A DNA stretch of 64,000 bases from contig JAFREQ010000037.1 in NCBI GenBank assembly GCA_025331565.1, positions 2,914,001 to 2,978,000 of the forward strand, written 5' to 3'. Below, piece by piece: positions 11,401-24,200 of this stretch. The DNA comes from Holacanthus passer. Its lineage: Eukaryota > Chordata > Actinopteri > Pomacanthidae. The position numbers were made by a program, and so were the translations under genes. The number at the start of each line of letters is the position of its first letter. Position 1 is the first letter of the stretch. Below the pieces are notes generated by a model. The model worked only from the letters and a program-made list of their open reading frames with translations. It made no database searches and was not told where the DNA came from.

Positions 11401-14400
11401 CATTTGATATTTCAGTGTCCTCATTTACTGACAATATGGAGTGTGGGTAAATCCATTTGAAATGTCATTTGCGTGCAAGGCTCCAATTCACTTTAGAGCC
11501 TTAAAACACTTTTGCATTTTGCAGTGAAACGACCAAATAACTGCCAAATCTGTGAGAAAAGACATTAAGATTCATCTCACATCTGCAGCCAAAACTATGC
11601 TGTTCTCCAAAGGCCCATTAAGCTTTTTCAATTTATCATACAACTCTGTTTCCAAAACAGTTGGGATGCAGTGTAAAATGAAATAAAAACTGAATGCAAT
11701 CATTTGCAAACAATACTCAAGTCCACAAGCCAGATTTCCTGCTGTCTCTGTACATCTGTTAGCCTGTTTATGGCCATCACACTTGTAGCTAATTTCCCCA
11801 CTGAACTTGTGTGCCATCATTGCAGTTCTCTTGTCTGACTGATAGATTGATTACTGTATAAAATGGAAGTCATTTCTTTATATGCATTTTGTCAGAGTTT
11901 ATAGTACCAGTCAGTGTTCCCACACAAACAGCACACATAAACATCCATTATATAAAAAAGCACGTACTGTATGTAGCAGTATGGTAATCAGGCACATTGA
12001 AGTTCGCTCTGACTTGTGGTGGGCTGGATAAAGCGCTGACTGTCTCCCACTGTCCCAAAGCTCAGTAAGGCTAACACAGGCTAATCATATCAGACAAGTA
12101 AATGAGTGAATGCTGCTATTAACTCACCGGGTAGAATATTACAGCCATTGTTCTCCTGCCTGTGCACATGTTCTGTTGTATGGTGTGGAAAAATAAATGA
12201 CTTTCTGCTCCAGTACACCTGCACAGTGAGCACAGCTGAGGTGACACAAAGGTTTATTCAAGCAAAAGACAACAAGTATAATGGAGATTGTGTTGTTTCC
12301 CAGGACTGAATGTTGTTTCTGATCAAAATCTCAACAAATGCAGCTGGAATTAAAGTGAAATATTAATTGCAAAAATCAAGAATTAAAACCAGATGTTTTG
12401 CTCACTTTATTCTTTTTTGTTCTCCCTCTAGCTGGTTGAGAAGCTGACCACTATAGCAGAGGAGTGCCAGAGTGTTCAGCTCAAAAAGCTCAGAGACATC
12501 TGTGAAAAGTAAGACTGTGTTCAGCATGCACACACATTCACACAAACACAAAGGGATCCCACATTTTCCTTCTCTCTTTATTGCCCTCTTCTTCCCTCTG
12601 ACCGTCTATAGAGAAAAGAAGGATCTCAAGAAGAAAATGGACAAGAAACGCCAAGAAAAGATCAACGAAGCTAAATCTAAAGACAAGAATGTGACAGAAG
12701 AGTAAGTATCAGTATTTGAACATTAATAACTAATACTAAACAGTCCTTGTTATTATATTTGTGTGACCACTAGATGTCAGTAAATGCTAAAGATTTAGCT
12801 CTGTTAGGACTGTTTACTTGGTTTGACTGTTGATAAAATTCTCCCCACAGAGAGAAGCTAGAGATCAACAGATCGTTTGTCAGCGAGGTGGTGCAGTACA
12901 TAAAACGGGTAAGAGAAGATTTGGCTATGGTCTGACCAAGTTCCTAATGATCATCACCATATAATATGTCAATAATGCCATACTACAATTAAAGTCATAC
13001 AGTTGCATTCAATACATAATTACATTTTTTATCGGCTCTTATGCAGCACTAAATATTTGTGCTGCAGTAATATTATTGATGACATGCAAAGTCCTTACAG
13101 TATCTGTGTGTTGTGCAGTTGGAAGACGCCCAAAGCAAAAGACAGGAGAGACTACTGGAGAAGCACAAGGATATCCGCCAGCAAATCTTGGATGAAAAGC
13201 CAAAGGTAAGACAAGAAAATGTTAAATGAAACTCAAATGTGAATCAGCTCTTGATTTGTGATGTGTTTGTTGATACTGTACGTGCTCACCATAGTGGATT
13301 TTTTTAAGTTACTGGTCTACTGCAGAATCTACCATCAGGGTGTCCAAGGTGCACAGCCAGGGGCCCAGCATGTCTTTGGGTCCTTGCACATGCTTTAAAA
13401 AAATTTCCAGTAGTAACTGTTGTGGCTACAAATGACAATCCAGCAGCAGACATATTTAAATAAGATAAAATATATATGTTTACACTTTGTTTGGTTTAGT
13501 GATCAATATGGAGCCACACAGTATTTTGTTCTTTACATCAAAGATTTACAACATAGACGTTTCTTAAGCTGTGAATAGAAACATGACTTTGGTCAAATTT
13601 GTGAAAACTGACCTTGAACCAAACTCTAATTGAACAATGGCCGTTCATGTACACCACTGGGGGGCGACCTGGTCCAGGTTTAATGAGATATGGCATTGGC
13701 ACTTGTGTGCAACATTGGAAGATGACCTCTTAATACAGAATAATAGGTGAGTGTTTTTTCTACTTGCTGATACGAGAATATGTCACCCAGGCTTTAAATA
13801 CCAATTCCTGCTTTACTTCATGTGGTTGAATACAGTATAAACATTATCACCATGTGAAAGAGTTGTCTGGTTGTGTATTAGTGGAAACTGGATTACTGGC
13901 CTTGCTGCACAGAGCTCCCTTGTTGTGGCTGCATCATTACACGTTTATTGTTGGTAATGCGCTTCCTGGAGTCTGGACATAATCCCATCATGCCACTCTG
14001 CTATATGCTACATATGCATACATTACCGTGTATGAGTTGCACAGTTCCCAACCATGTCATTGTGACTGTCGTTGTAGGACGATTGTGCAGCTAAAGAGCA
14101 TGGTAAGACCCTCGTCGCATCCCACTGTTCAGTATTAATACAGCATCAGTGTGGCAGCATTAATATGCAAGCTTCTATACACCTGGGTCGCTGACTGGCA
14201 ACAAGTGAATGCGCATTGCATCTCTGTAACGGCTGAGACCTGCCGAGCATCACTACAATGCAGAATACTGTATGAGTTATTGCAAATATGTTGGGAATTT
14301 TTTCTCCAAATACATCGCGGATGTATTGGTGTGTAATTAGGTGTAGTCTGCATAGCATGGCAGCATAACATGATAACAGGGGCAGCAGATTGGCCTGGGT

Positions 14401-17400
14401 ATGGTGAGATCACAGCCCAGTTGGAGTGCTCCGATTTAATCCCACATGTTGATGCATCATTGAGCAAAATCCTGGATGCCGACCAGAGAGTAAAAGGGAA
14501 AGAAATTCACTACTGTAGGTTATCAATAAGCTGTGTCAAATCAACTTAGTAGCTGCATATTTTATTGAAAACTACTGTAACACACAGTTTTGCATCTCTG
14601 GACCTGATCAGGAGACACAGTTGTCTCACTTGAAAGATATTTGTAATTTGAAGCCAATACTAATTACGGGCATGGTCATAACACAGATATGATCTCATGT
14701 CCATCCACTAAACACAACAGTCATTTCCTCTTGTTGTAATTTTCTCTCCTCCTCTCTTTCTTATTGTTTGACAACATTTTTACAAAACCATATTACAGCG
14801 CGTTGCCAGTATAGTCAAGATTACCTCTGCTTGCAAAGGAGACACTCCGATGTGATCATGTTTTCACTCTTGTTGCCAAATGAAGAGCACAGTGTAGTTT
14901 GCCATATCTACTCATGAGGTAGTGTTTTAAATCAGAAGTGTTCGGTTGGAGACAGCCGCACAACCACCCACTCTCAAAGTGACAGTTCCTTGTTCCTTTG
15001 AAACCACTTGGAGTTGAGTGTGGGAGGTGCAGTATAGACATCCAGCCCAACACCTCACATGCGTTCAGTTCTTTCACGTTTTCCCACAAAGCTGCAGTAT
15101 GGAGTGATGACGTAATGACACTGAAAGGCTGATGATTGTTTTTGCCTTGTTAACCATCTGCTTCTCATGGAAATCACTCAGGCTATTGAACCGTGCTCCT
15201 TTTAATGTGGTCCCATGGTGACCCTCACCGTCTTTTGCTAGTAGCTGGAGCGTTCTTGTCAATAACACCAGAATTACAATGATTTCATAAGTCAGGGCTG
15301 ACTCAGTATGAGTTGTATGAAACAGGATCATCAGGGTCTAATTAGCATTAAATGAAGCCGGTTTCCTCAGATGAGAGAAAGAGATGCTGCTCTTTTTTTC
15401 TTTTCTTTTTTTTTCTTTTGCTGATCACTTCAGTGTTCCAATCATTAGCAATCGTCGTTTCCCTCAGAATTGTAACTGATTATCCATCGCCTAACCCCGC
15501 TGTCACAATCGCTTCTCTCAATCGACATCCGGACCACGGCAAATTCAATTTGCCCCGAAGAAGGCTATTACATGGTGATCAGCCATCTCGGCAATGTCTG
15601 TTCTCATGCAAAGACGGTCATCTGTATGCAAAAAATGCAAGAGATGTCAGAGGGCGTGACTCTGGAGACGGCGAGCAGAGAACGCCAAGGGTTATGATGG
15701 TTAAAAATTCAGGATGCTACCCACAACGCTGGAACAGCTATCAAAGGCCAATGATGCATAAGGCAAAGCAACCAGCCCTCAAATACCTACTGAAAAGATG
15801 CTGTAATCACTGAGAGCCCTCAAGGTGTCTGTTTTCATCAACAGTTTTCATACTGCAAAAACACTCTGACTATCCCTAGCATCCTCTGTCATAGTTTTTT
15901 TTTTTAAATTTATTTTACCAGATTTTGGCTTCACATTGCGCTTATTTTGCACTCCAAACCATGTCGGGTCTGTTCTTTCAAAAGCACCCAAAGAGCCAAT
16001 AAACCTATAGTTCATTTACAAAAGCTTAGCTGCTATCAACACTGTTAAGTTCATCGGCATCATAACCAATAGTATATAATCGTCATTACAATGTGACTCT
16101 CCTAGTCAGTTCGGTCAATATAGCCTTAGAGAGCCAGTTCTTTACATACATGCTTTGCACAGCACCTCACTCCCTCAGCAGCATTTGCATGTGGCTTAGA
16201 TACAGCTGTGTTCAGTCTGTTTTCCAGCTCTGCCCAATAGCACATGGAAATGTCCTTCAGCAAAGAACACTGAACCCAAAACTGCTCCATGAGTAGATCA
16301 TTGGCCTTGCGTGTCAGCCCCGTCTGTGTGTGAGTGTGTTGAATATGAAGCGTTGTAAAGCACTTGGCTCTCTCAATTAATGCTCTTTGTGAATGCAGCC
16401 CATTCACCGTTGCGAAAACTTGCCCAAAACTACATTCGAGGCAAAGGGTGATATTGTTGAATTAGCGGACAGGAAAACCATTTACTAGAAATTGAGTCCT
16501 TGAATGAATGTAAACAACAAGAGACAGATGCAAAAACAAACATAGAAAGCGTAAGGACTGAAAAACAGGATGTGGAGAGCTCCAATGGGGGCTAATGGAT
16601 GAGGGCATCAAAAACCAGGACAGGGCTAATATAAAAATACTTTTGTTGTGTGTCTCTATGTTTGGTGTGTGTGTGTGTGTGTTTGTCTTTATGAATCAGA
16701 GAGAGGAAGATACAACATACTTTCTCTCTCATGCAGTTCTGACCCAGTTTCTCCTTTGGGCTCAGAGCAGCCACTAATGGACATCTATAACTATCCCTGC
16801 TGAAGACCCTGAGAGCCGAGCAGCCCACTACAACAGTAGCTGTGTGTGTGTGTGTGTGTGTGTGTGCAAACGTGTGACCTAAAAACTAGTGTCTCTGCTA
16901 TGCAACTAACAGCTTCTTAGTGCAAGCCTTAATAGGTATCATCCAAACCATTTGTAGTTGAAGCGGTGTAAAATGTGAGAAGTATGTTACTCCAAACACT
17001 ATTAAGAAGTTGTCTTTGTTAGTCTCTGAAGTCCGAGCTAGTGATAGTTTGAGGATCACGCAGTGAACTGATGAGAAGGATGAGAGAAAAAGAGAGACGT
17101 GCCGAGGTTTGTCGTCACTCCCAGCGTGAGCGCTCAGGTGTCACTGTCCTGTTAATGATCCGGTCAAAGGAGGCGGCAGCAGCAGCCGTGGCACACCTCA
17201 AGACCCTATATCCTGGCATGTGGCTTCTTTTCATCTGCCACCTGGTCACATTGCCACACGTCCGACTTTGATTATTCACACCTCATGTTGACTGTGACGA
17301 TCTTTTTTATCAGTCGTCAAAAAAAGTTAAAGATTTACACCGCTCTTCTGAATATGAAGTTTGAGACTGGCAAGAACGTTTGCTTTTTCACCTACAGCTG

Positions 17401-18368
17401 AGTGATCTGAGTTTTAGCTGTTTAGATATGTTGAATGTGACTTGACCATGAGCCAAGGTGAGAGAGACATTAGTGAAAAATTTGCAATTGTTTAATTTAA
17501 AGAGCTGTTTTAAATCTTTTAACAAAATCATTTTTATTGTAACAATTATTGTCTCACATAGGAGCTATTATGGGATGGCTTTAAGCTTTGCACACTTCAA
17601 ATGTGGTCAGATTTTTGAACCAAAAAGCATAAGATGGACGTCTCCATCTCAGTCTCTTTCAAGATTTTATCATTGGACTACACTAAAGGCTTACCAGGCC
17701 TTGTTGTAATTCCTGTGTACTAGTCATCCCTTCACACACACCTTTCTTTGGCTGCGAAAGAGAGTATGAAATAGTGATAAGGCAATATGTTTCACAACAG
17801 TGTGCGTTGGTGTGTGTGTGCGAGTGGTGTGAATGTGCGTAATTTAGTAGGAGACGTGCTGATTCTTTCTTGCTTCAATGAAAAGGGAAAAAAAAAAAGT
17901 GATGGTATCTCCCTACTGTGCAAGCCTTGAACCAACACGCAGAACCACACATACTGTATATGCACACACACACGTTCATTCCACAAGCAGGAGTCCTGTG
18001 CTGTCGTCATGGAAACTCGGGTCCCCCACTCTCCCCCCTCCCCAGCTCTCATATCCTCTTCTACCCTTCATGACTCTCCGCAATCTGTTAATTTGGAACC
18101 GAGTCCTCGTGACGCAATCCCGGGGACGGTTACTGGAGGTGGAAGGAAGCAGCAGGAGAGAGGGAGGAAGGGAGGGATGAAGAGAGGGGGAAGCAAACAG
18201 GTTGGAGGAGACATGGAGGTGTGGAGTTGAAGAGGAGAAAGTATGCTCTCTCTTCCTCTCCCCTCCTCTCACTGGGCGATGGAGGGGTGGCCACTATGTT
18301 CCCTCATCACAGACTTTGATCTGCATCATCTGCGCCTGGCGGGTTTACATCAATAATGCACTTGCGCC

Positions 18369-18403
<35 letters not shown>

Positions 18404-19592
18404 TACCCACAGGGAACACTGAGTGCAAACCAGAGACAGTGAGGTAAAATCCATTGTGCATGTGCGAGAGCGCGTACACGTCCGCACGCTTGGTTACTCT
18501 TCTGCTCTATTATGCTAGCTGCTATTTTAGATCAGTGCACGAGTATTCATTATGTATGCTCACATGTGCTAATGAAGCTCTCCAGGGTTATGCTCCGTCT
18601 AAGGAACATTCGCCGCTCAACTCCAGCTGGAAAGTGTCCTCTCCACACTGTGGTTTTGAGGTTTCCGACTTCGGCGCGAGCCACCTTTTATAAGAGGTGG
18701 GAAAAGCAATTAGACTGTGGCACCGCATTATATGATGCATAGACAGTAGATAAAGCAGGAGAGGATGGTAGAATGTGAAAAGGAAATCGTATTATAGATA
18801 AGTGTTAAAGTTCAGTATGGTAGCTGGTACAGTTTGGGCTGCTTTGCAAAGTTTTTAGGAGGCTTTGAAGCACATGAGAACTTGTATGTAGCATTTTACG
18901 AAAAATGTAATCATTACTGTGTTATTTTGAAAGATTAATATAATTGGCTTAAAATAAATGAGACTGTTGAAGAAGTTTTCAGCCTCTGTGTCTTAACACT
19001 ACTGTTGGATTGTGTCACCAAATTAGATTTTTTAAGAAAAAATGAATGCAGGATTGAACAAAAATGATAAAAGTGACACTAAAAACAACCCGTCACTCTT
19101 GTTTGTCCGCAGTAATTATGCACATTTATCACATTTTATTTCACAATGATATACAAATTGTTGCATCTTTTAGTAAGCATCCACATCTGAATCAGAAATA
19201 TCAAGATACCACCAGGACATTTCACAGCTAACCTTCCCTTTTGAACCAGTCCTTTTAGGGGAAACACTCATTACTGTACATGCATGCGGGAGGTATGCAG
19301 GAGTGGGTTTTTTTACATTCCTTGACGTGAAGAATGGAATCTGAGAAAAACTCTTGCAAAGCAACAGATGAATTATTTGAGAGGAGTCAGGAAAGGGCAC
19401 TGACACACACACACACAGAGAAAGAGGGAAAAGGAGCGAGCAGCCTCTTCTGAGCAGCGGCTGTTTCTGTCTCTTCATTAGACGGGTTGTTCACTCTCCT
19501 GCATTGCGCTACTGCAGTTCATTTTCATACTTACAACCAATATGGTGGAAAGAATGTAAATGAAGGAATGGTGCTCTCTGTCCTCGCTGCTC

Positions 19593-19645
<53 letters not shown>

Positions 19646-20334
19646 AGTTACATACATTGCATGGCAAAGCTCCTTTTTCTTTCAAAAAGCCTGTTATGCT
19701 GACAGGGTGGTGACCCTGTCTCATCTCTTGGACATGGGTTCTTTGGTATAGCCTAATTGGGCTGTGTTTGGATGTGCAGTATTTCTCAAGGTCAGGACAC
19801 ACACACACACCTATACACACACACAGAGTCTTTGGCTCTGCTTGGCTGGTTTTGGTCCATGTCACAGAAGATGGTCAGATTCATTTAAAAATGGTTTGAC
19901 TAGAAGCAGCTTACTAAAACATACATTCAACAGCAAGTTAGAAAAGCACATATTTCCCTTAGACCCTCTTGTTGGAGGTCGCATAACATAGCTGCATGCT
20001 GTAGATGCGGAGCAGTGTGTTGCTGGTTGAAGGCTTTTTTGTGGTGCTGCAGCAGGCGTTATGTCACGGCTCAAAGCAAAGAATTAATTTGGCTCTTTGG
20101 AGGCCTTCTCTGCTTCCCTTGATAGCTTCTCAAAACGAGGACAGCTGGTGAAGAAGGTCACTGAGTGCTGTATTTTAAGAAAGGCAGAAATATGTGTGTG
20201 TACGTGTGTGTGTGTGTGCGTGCACATGTGGTTTGTTGACAGATGACAGGTCTTCAGAGATGAGAGACAGATTTAAAAGCTGGCAGGATAACTGCTGCCG
20301 CTGGTTGGTGTCCAGACAGGAACTGGACCACACA

Positions 20335-20387
<53 letters not shown>

Positions 20388-21018
20388 TGTAAGCATGCAA
20401 CACACAGTCACAGGACACAGAGAATAAACATGCACACTTTTTCTAACTTTCTTTTTGTCATTGGGTCTAGGGGTTTCAACCAGGCCTGGTATAGTTTAAA
20501 GCTTCACATTTGACCTCATTACAGTTGAACTTTTTAATGCTTTTCATGTCCCAAATCAGAATTCAGTTCAGTCAAGGACAAAATTTTTACCCAAAATTAG
20601 CTCCACTAAGTTTCACTGATGTCTTCACTCTATTACTGCCAAACTGATCAGCCATAGATAGATGTCTGTTCTCCAATCCATCTTTGTATCACTCCTCGAG
20701 ATTTTTTTTACCTCTCAGTCTGTCCCCTCAGTGAAACAAAGTGCTGTCATCATCGCTCACTACCCCGACTCTAACAGACAGCCGTCGGTGTTCGCTCCCG
20801 AGTTGTTGATTGCACGCAGAGGACACACACATGCTGTCCATGCGTGCACCTAGACACGTGCACACGTCTTTCTGATAAAACTGCCTGGTGCCCCTCAGAC
20901 TCCTGTGCCCCCCCCTGCTCCCACCTCCTTCACATGTGCCAGGGTGTCATCAGATGAGAGAAAGATGACAGCTTTAATCAGAGGGTGTTTGTGCCTCAGC
21001 AGGCAGGGTAAAGGCAGG

Positions 21019-21060
<42 letters not shown>

Positions 21061-21217
21061 TGCGCAGACTGTCCCACCCCTAAGTAGGTCATGCGCAGTG
21101 CAGAGCAGGGAGAGAGAGACTGAGAGCTGTGGTGCAGCTTTAGCCATCTGGTTATGATGTGCTGGATGTCCGCTCTGTGAGACCCACAGAGAGAGTGAGA
21201 AAGAAAGAAAGCAGGAA

Positions 21218-21267
<50 letters not shown>

Positions 21268-24200
21268 CATGTTCCAGAGAAGGTGACCTTAAGATGCTGT
21301 GCTTGGTGGGGGCTTTAGCAGGCTGCTGTACCACGCAAAACACCGGAAAGACACAAGTCAAGAGCTCTTTTATCACAGCATCAAGTACCGCAGCTATTAG
21401 TGTTATTGAATGAGTCTCAAGGTTTCATGCTGAAATTTTAATACGTTTAATACCAGTGGTAAATACCGATGACAACATGGAAAAGGAACCTGTGGATTTC
21501 TCTGGAGTCAGTACACTGAATGTTAACAGTGCATGAAATGGCGTGGAAGTATGCATTATTAAAATTGAAAATGCTTTGCTAAAATGACGTAAGTTAAGTT
21601 GGCAACAGACTGTGAAACCAAGCTATTAAACTACTCAACACCAGACTCCCAACATCATTTCCACAGGCTTTGACAGATCACAACTGTAAACTTTTACCAT
21701 TTGAGCTGTAATCTCTCAAAAGCAGCACATTACCTTAATCCCTCAGTACCTCAGTTTTGCATTAATAATGTTTGTAATCATTCTTTTTAATGAAATATGC
21801 CAAACTGCTTAATTCAGCAATATTATAAAGTAAAATACACTCTTATTTAGATCATGAAGTATCTGATGAAATACATAATAAGTAAAGAAGCAAGTGAGCA
21901 AATGTTGATACTTTTTCGTATTCAACACTAAGGGCACACTGCGGTCACTGCTCGAAAGCTATTGAGGTTTGATACCGATACTCATGCATGATCTAACATC
22001 AGTCCAATTTACTGCATAGCAATGAGTTGAAGTGCTGTCACTTTTTAACAATCAGGGTTTCTCATTTTGCCATGCTGTGCTCTCAGATGAAATGGACGTG
22101 CCATCTCATAAACTTGAAGTGGAGAGGGCAGAACATTGGAAAGTCAAGAGAGCAGGATGGCAGCTCTTGACCTTCATCCTATCTCCTCCGCTCTCCTCTA
22201 CCTCTCACTTGTTCTTGAACGTGCTTGTGGATATTTCTTGAAGGGCTTCTGGCTGCCAGCTGTGATTTTCAGGCCCCCTGTATTAATTGAAGGCTCGATG
22301 TAGATTTATATATCCAGGAGAAATCAGCTTTGCATTTAGTAGCTTTTTCTACTGAAGTTCCTGCAGAAGTGTGTGTGTGTGTGTTTCAAACTTTTCGCTG
22401 ATTTATAGCATCAATATTGCCGACCTTGGCTTTTGCCCTGAGTGAGTCCGTAATGATGATTTTTTTTTGGTTCACTTTTGAGTTGGAGGTTGGGTGTGAG
22501 TCGGAAGCGGGCCCTTATTCGATTAGCAGCGGCCTCTCAGACAAAATATCGATCCCAGATAAATCCTCTCAGAACTCACAGGTATTTTCGATCTCTCATA
22601 ATGCTGACGTGGCTGTATTGAGCTGGGAGACTCTGACACCATTCATCTTAGCAGCTTTTCTTTTAATTACTGCTCTCCCGTGGGAGCTAGCCGGGTAGTT
22701 AAACAGAGAAATCAGCATTACAGCAATTATTGGCTCACAATGAAATGAATACAATCTTGTCATCTGTAATCATTGGGGGCGTCAATGCCTCGGAGAAAAC
22801 AGCTTCTCCTTTCTATGTCTCAGGGAGGGGAGGGAGTGTGTAGCACACGGATGCGGAGGGGATCCTGGTCTACCTCAGTGGACCAAGGTATCTGTTCAGT
22901 GCTGAATGTCAGTCTATTATAAGTTATGGAATAAAACAGAATTCCTATGAAAGTAATCTTCACAGTCGTGAGGACGTGTAATGTGAAAGGTGTCGCTTGT
23001 TGTGACAAACCCACAGAGAGTTATTACGCAACTCTGCAGTTTCCTGCTGCTTTCTGGAGCATTTTAGCATCTTTCAGCTTTGTTGTTTTGGTCTCTCACG
23101 AAGACCAAACCAACTGTCACCCTCACTGCTCCTGTTAGCATCATTTCTAGACTCGTGAGGCAGCTATTTTTACTGTAAGCATGCAACACGCAGCCAAAGG
23201 ACACAGAGAATAAACATGCACACTTTTTCTAACTTTGTGTTTGTCATTGGGTCTAGGGGTTTCAACCAGGCCTGCAATAGTTTAAAGCATCACAGTTGGC
23301 CTCATTACAGTTGAACATTTTGATGCTTTTCATGTCCCAAATCAGAATTCAGTTCAGTCAAGGACAAAATTTTTACCCAAAATTAGCTCCACTAAGTTTC
23401 ACTGATGTCTTCACTCTATTACTGCCAAACTGATCAGCCATAGATAGATGTCTGTTCTCCAATCCATCTTTGTATCACTGCTCGAGATTTCTTTTACATC
23501 TCACTCTGTCCCCTCAGTGAAACAAAGTGCTGTCAACATCGCTCACTACCCACAGGTTGTGACAAACCCACAGAGAATTATTATGCAACTCTGCAGCTTC
23601 CTTCTGCTCTCAGGAGTATTTTAGCATCTTTCAGCTTTCTTGTTTCGGTCTCACACAACAACCAAACAAACTGTCGCCCTCACTGCTCTCGTCAGCATCG
23701 TTTCTAGACTCGAGAGGCAGCTATTTTCTAGCTAAAAAGCTCAGCCCACTGTAAGCCACCTGTGTATCCTAACCCCGACGACTCAAAATGAATAAGATAA
23801 GATTTTCCTTTATTAGTCAACAGGCAATTTTACAATGTGAATGCTAATCTACTTTCCGCCTGTTTCAAGCTGTTTCGTCAATCAGCAGTTGGCCATTGTA
23901 AAGCGGAAATCATAGCTAAGTGACAGGAAACGCAAGAAATGAAAAAAAAAACTACTTGATATAACAATGTAGGATTTAAAATATTAAGAAAAACTCTACA
24001 AGTGTTTTATGAGAAAGGAAATTCATTTGAAACACTTGTTAGTCAACAAGGATACAGCCTATGATCGCTCTTTCTTCTTATGAGAGCTACTTTACCTGAG
24101 TTTGTGCAAATAAGTGAAACTAACTGTTAAACTTTAAACCCAATATGTCCCTTTTATCACCTTTTAGCACGCTGGAAAAGTCAAGTCATGCTTTAGATAC

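Noticed and set aside
14078..14102. 25-base exon-like segment (TAG acceptor, ATG|GTAAGA donor) in the plcb1 last intron
   Set aside because: No pyrimidine tract before the acceptor, and phase and sequence do not resemble any PLC-beta segment. Probably chance.
19509..19865. 118-codon minus-strand frame containing a Cys-Val run
   Set aside because: It reads through the (CA)n microsatellite. The Cys/Val and Thr/His repeats are translation artefacts.
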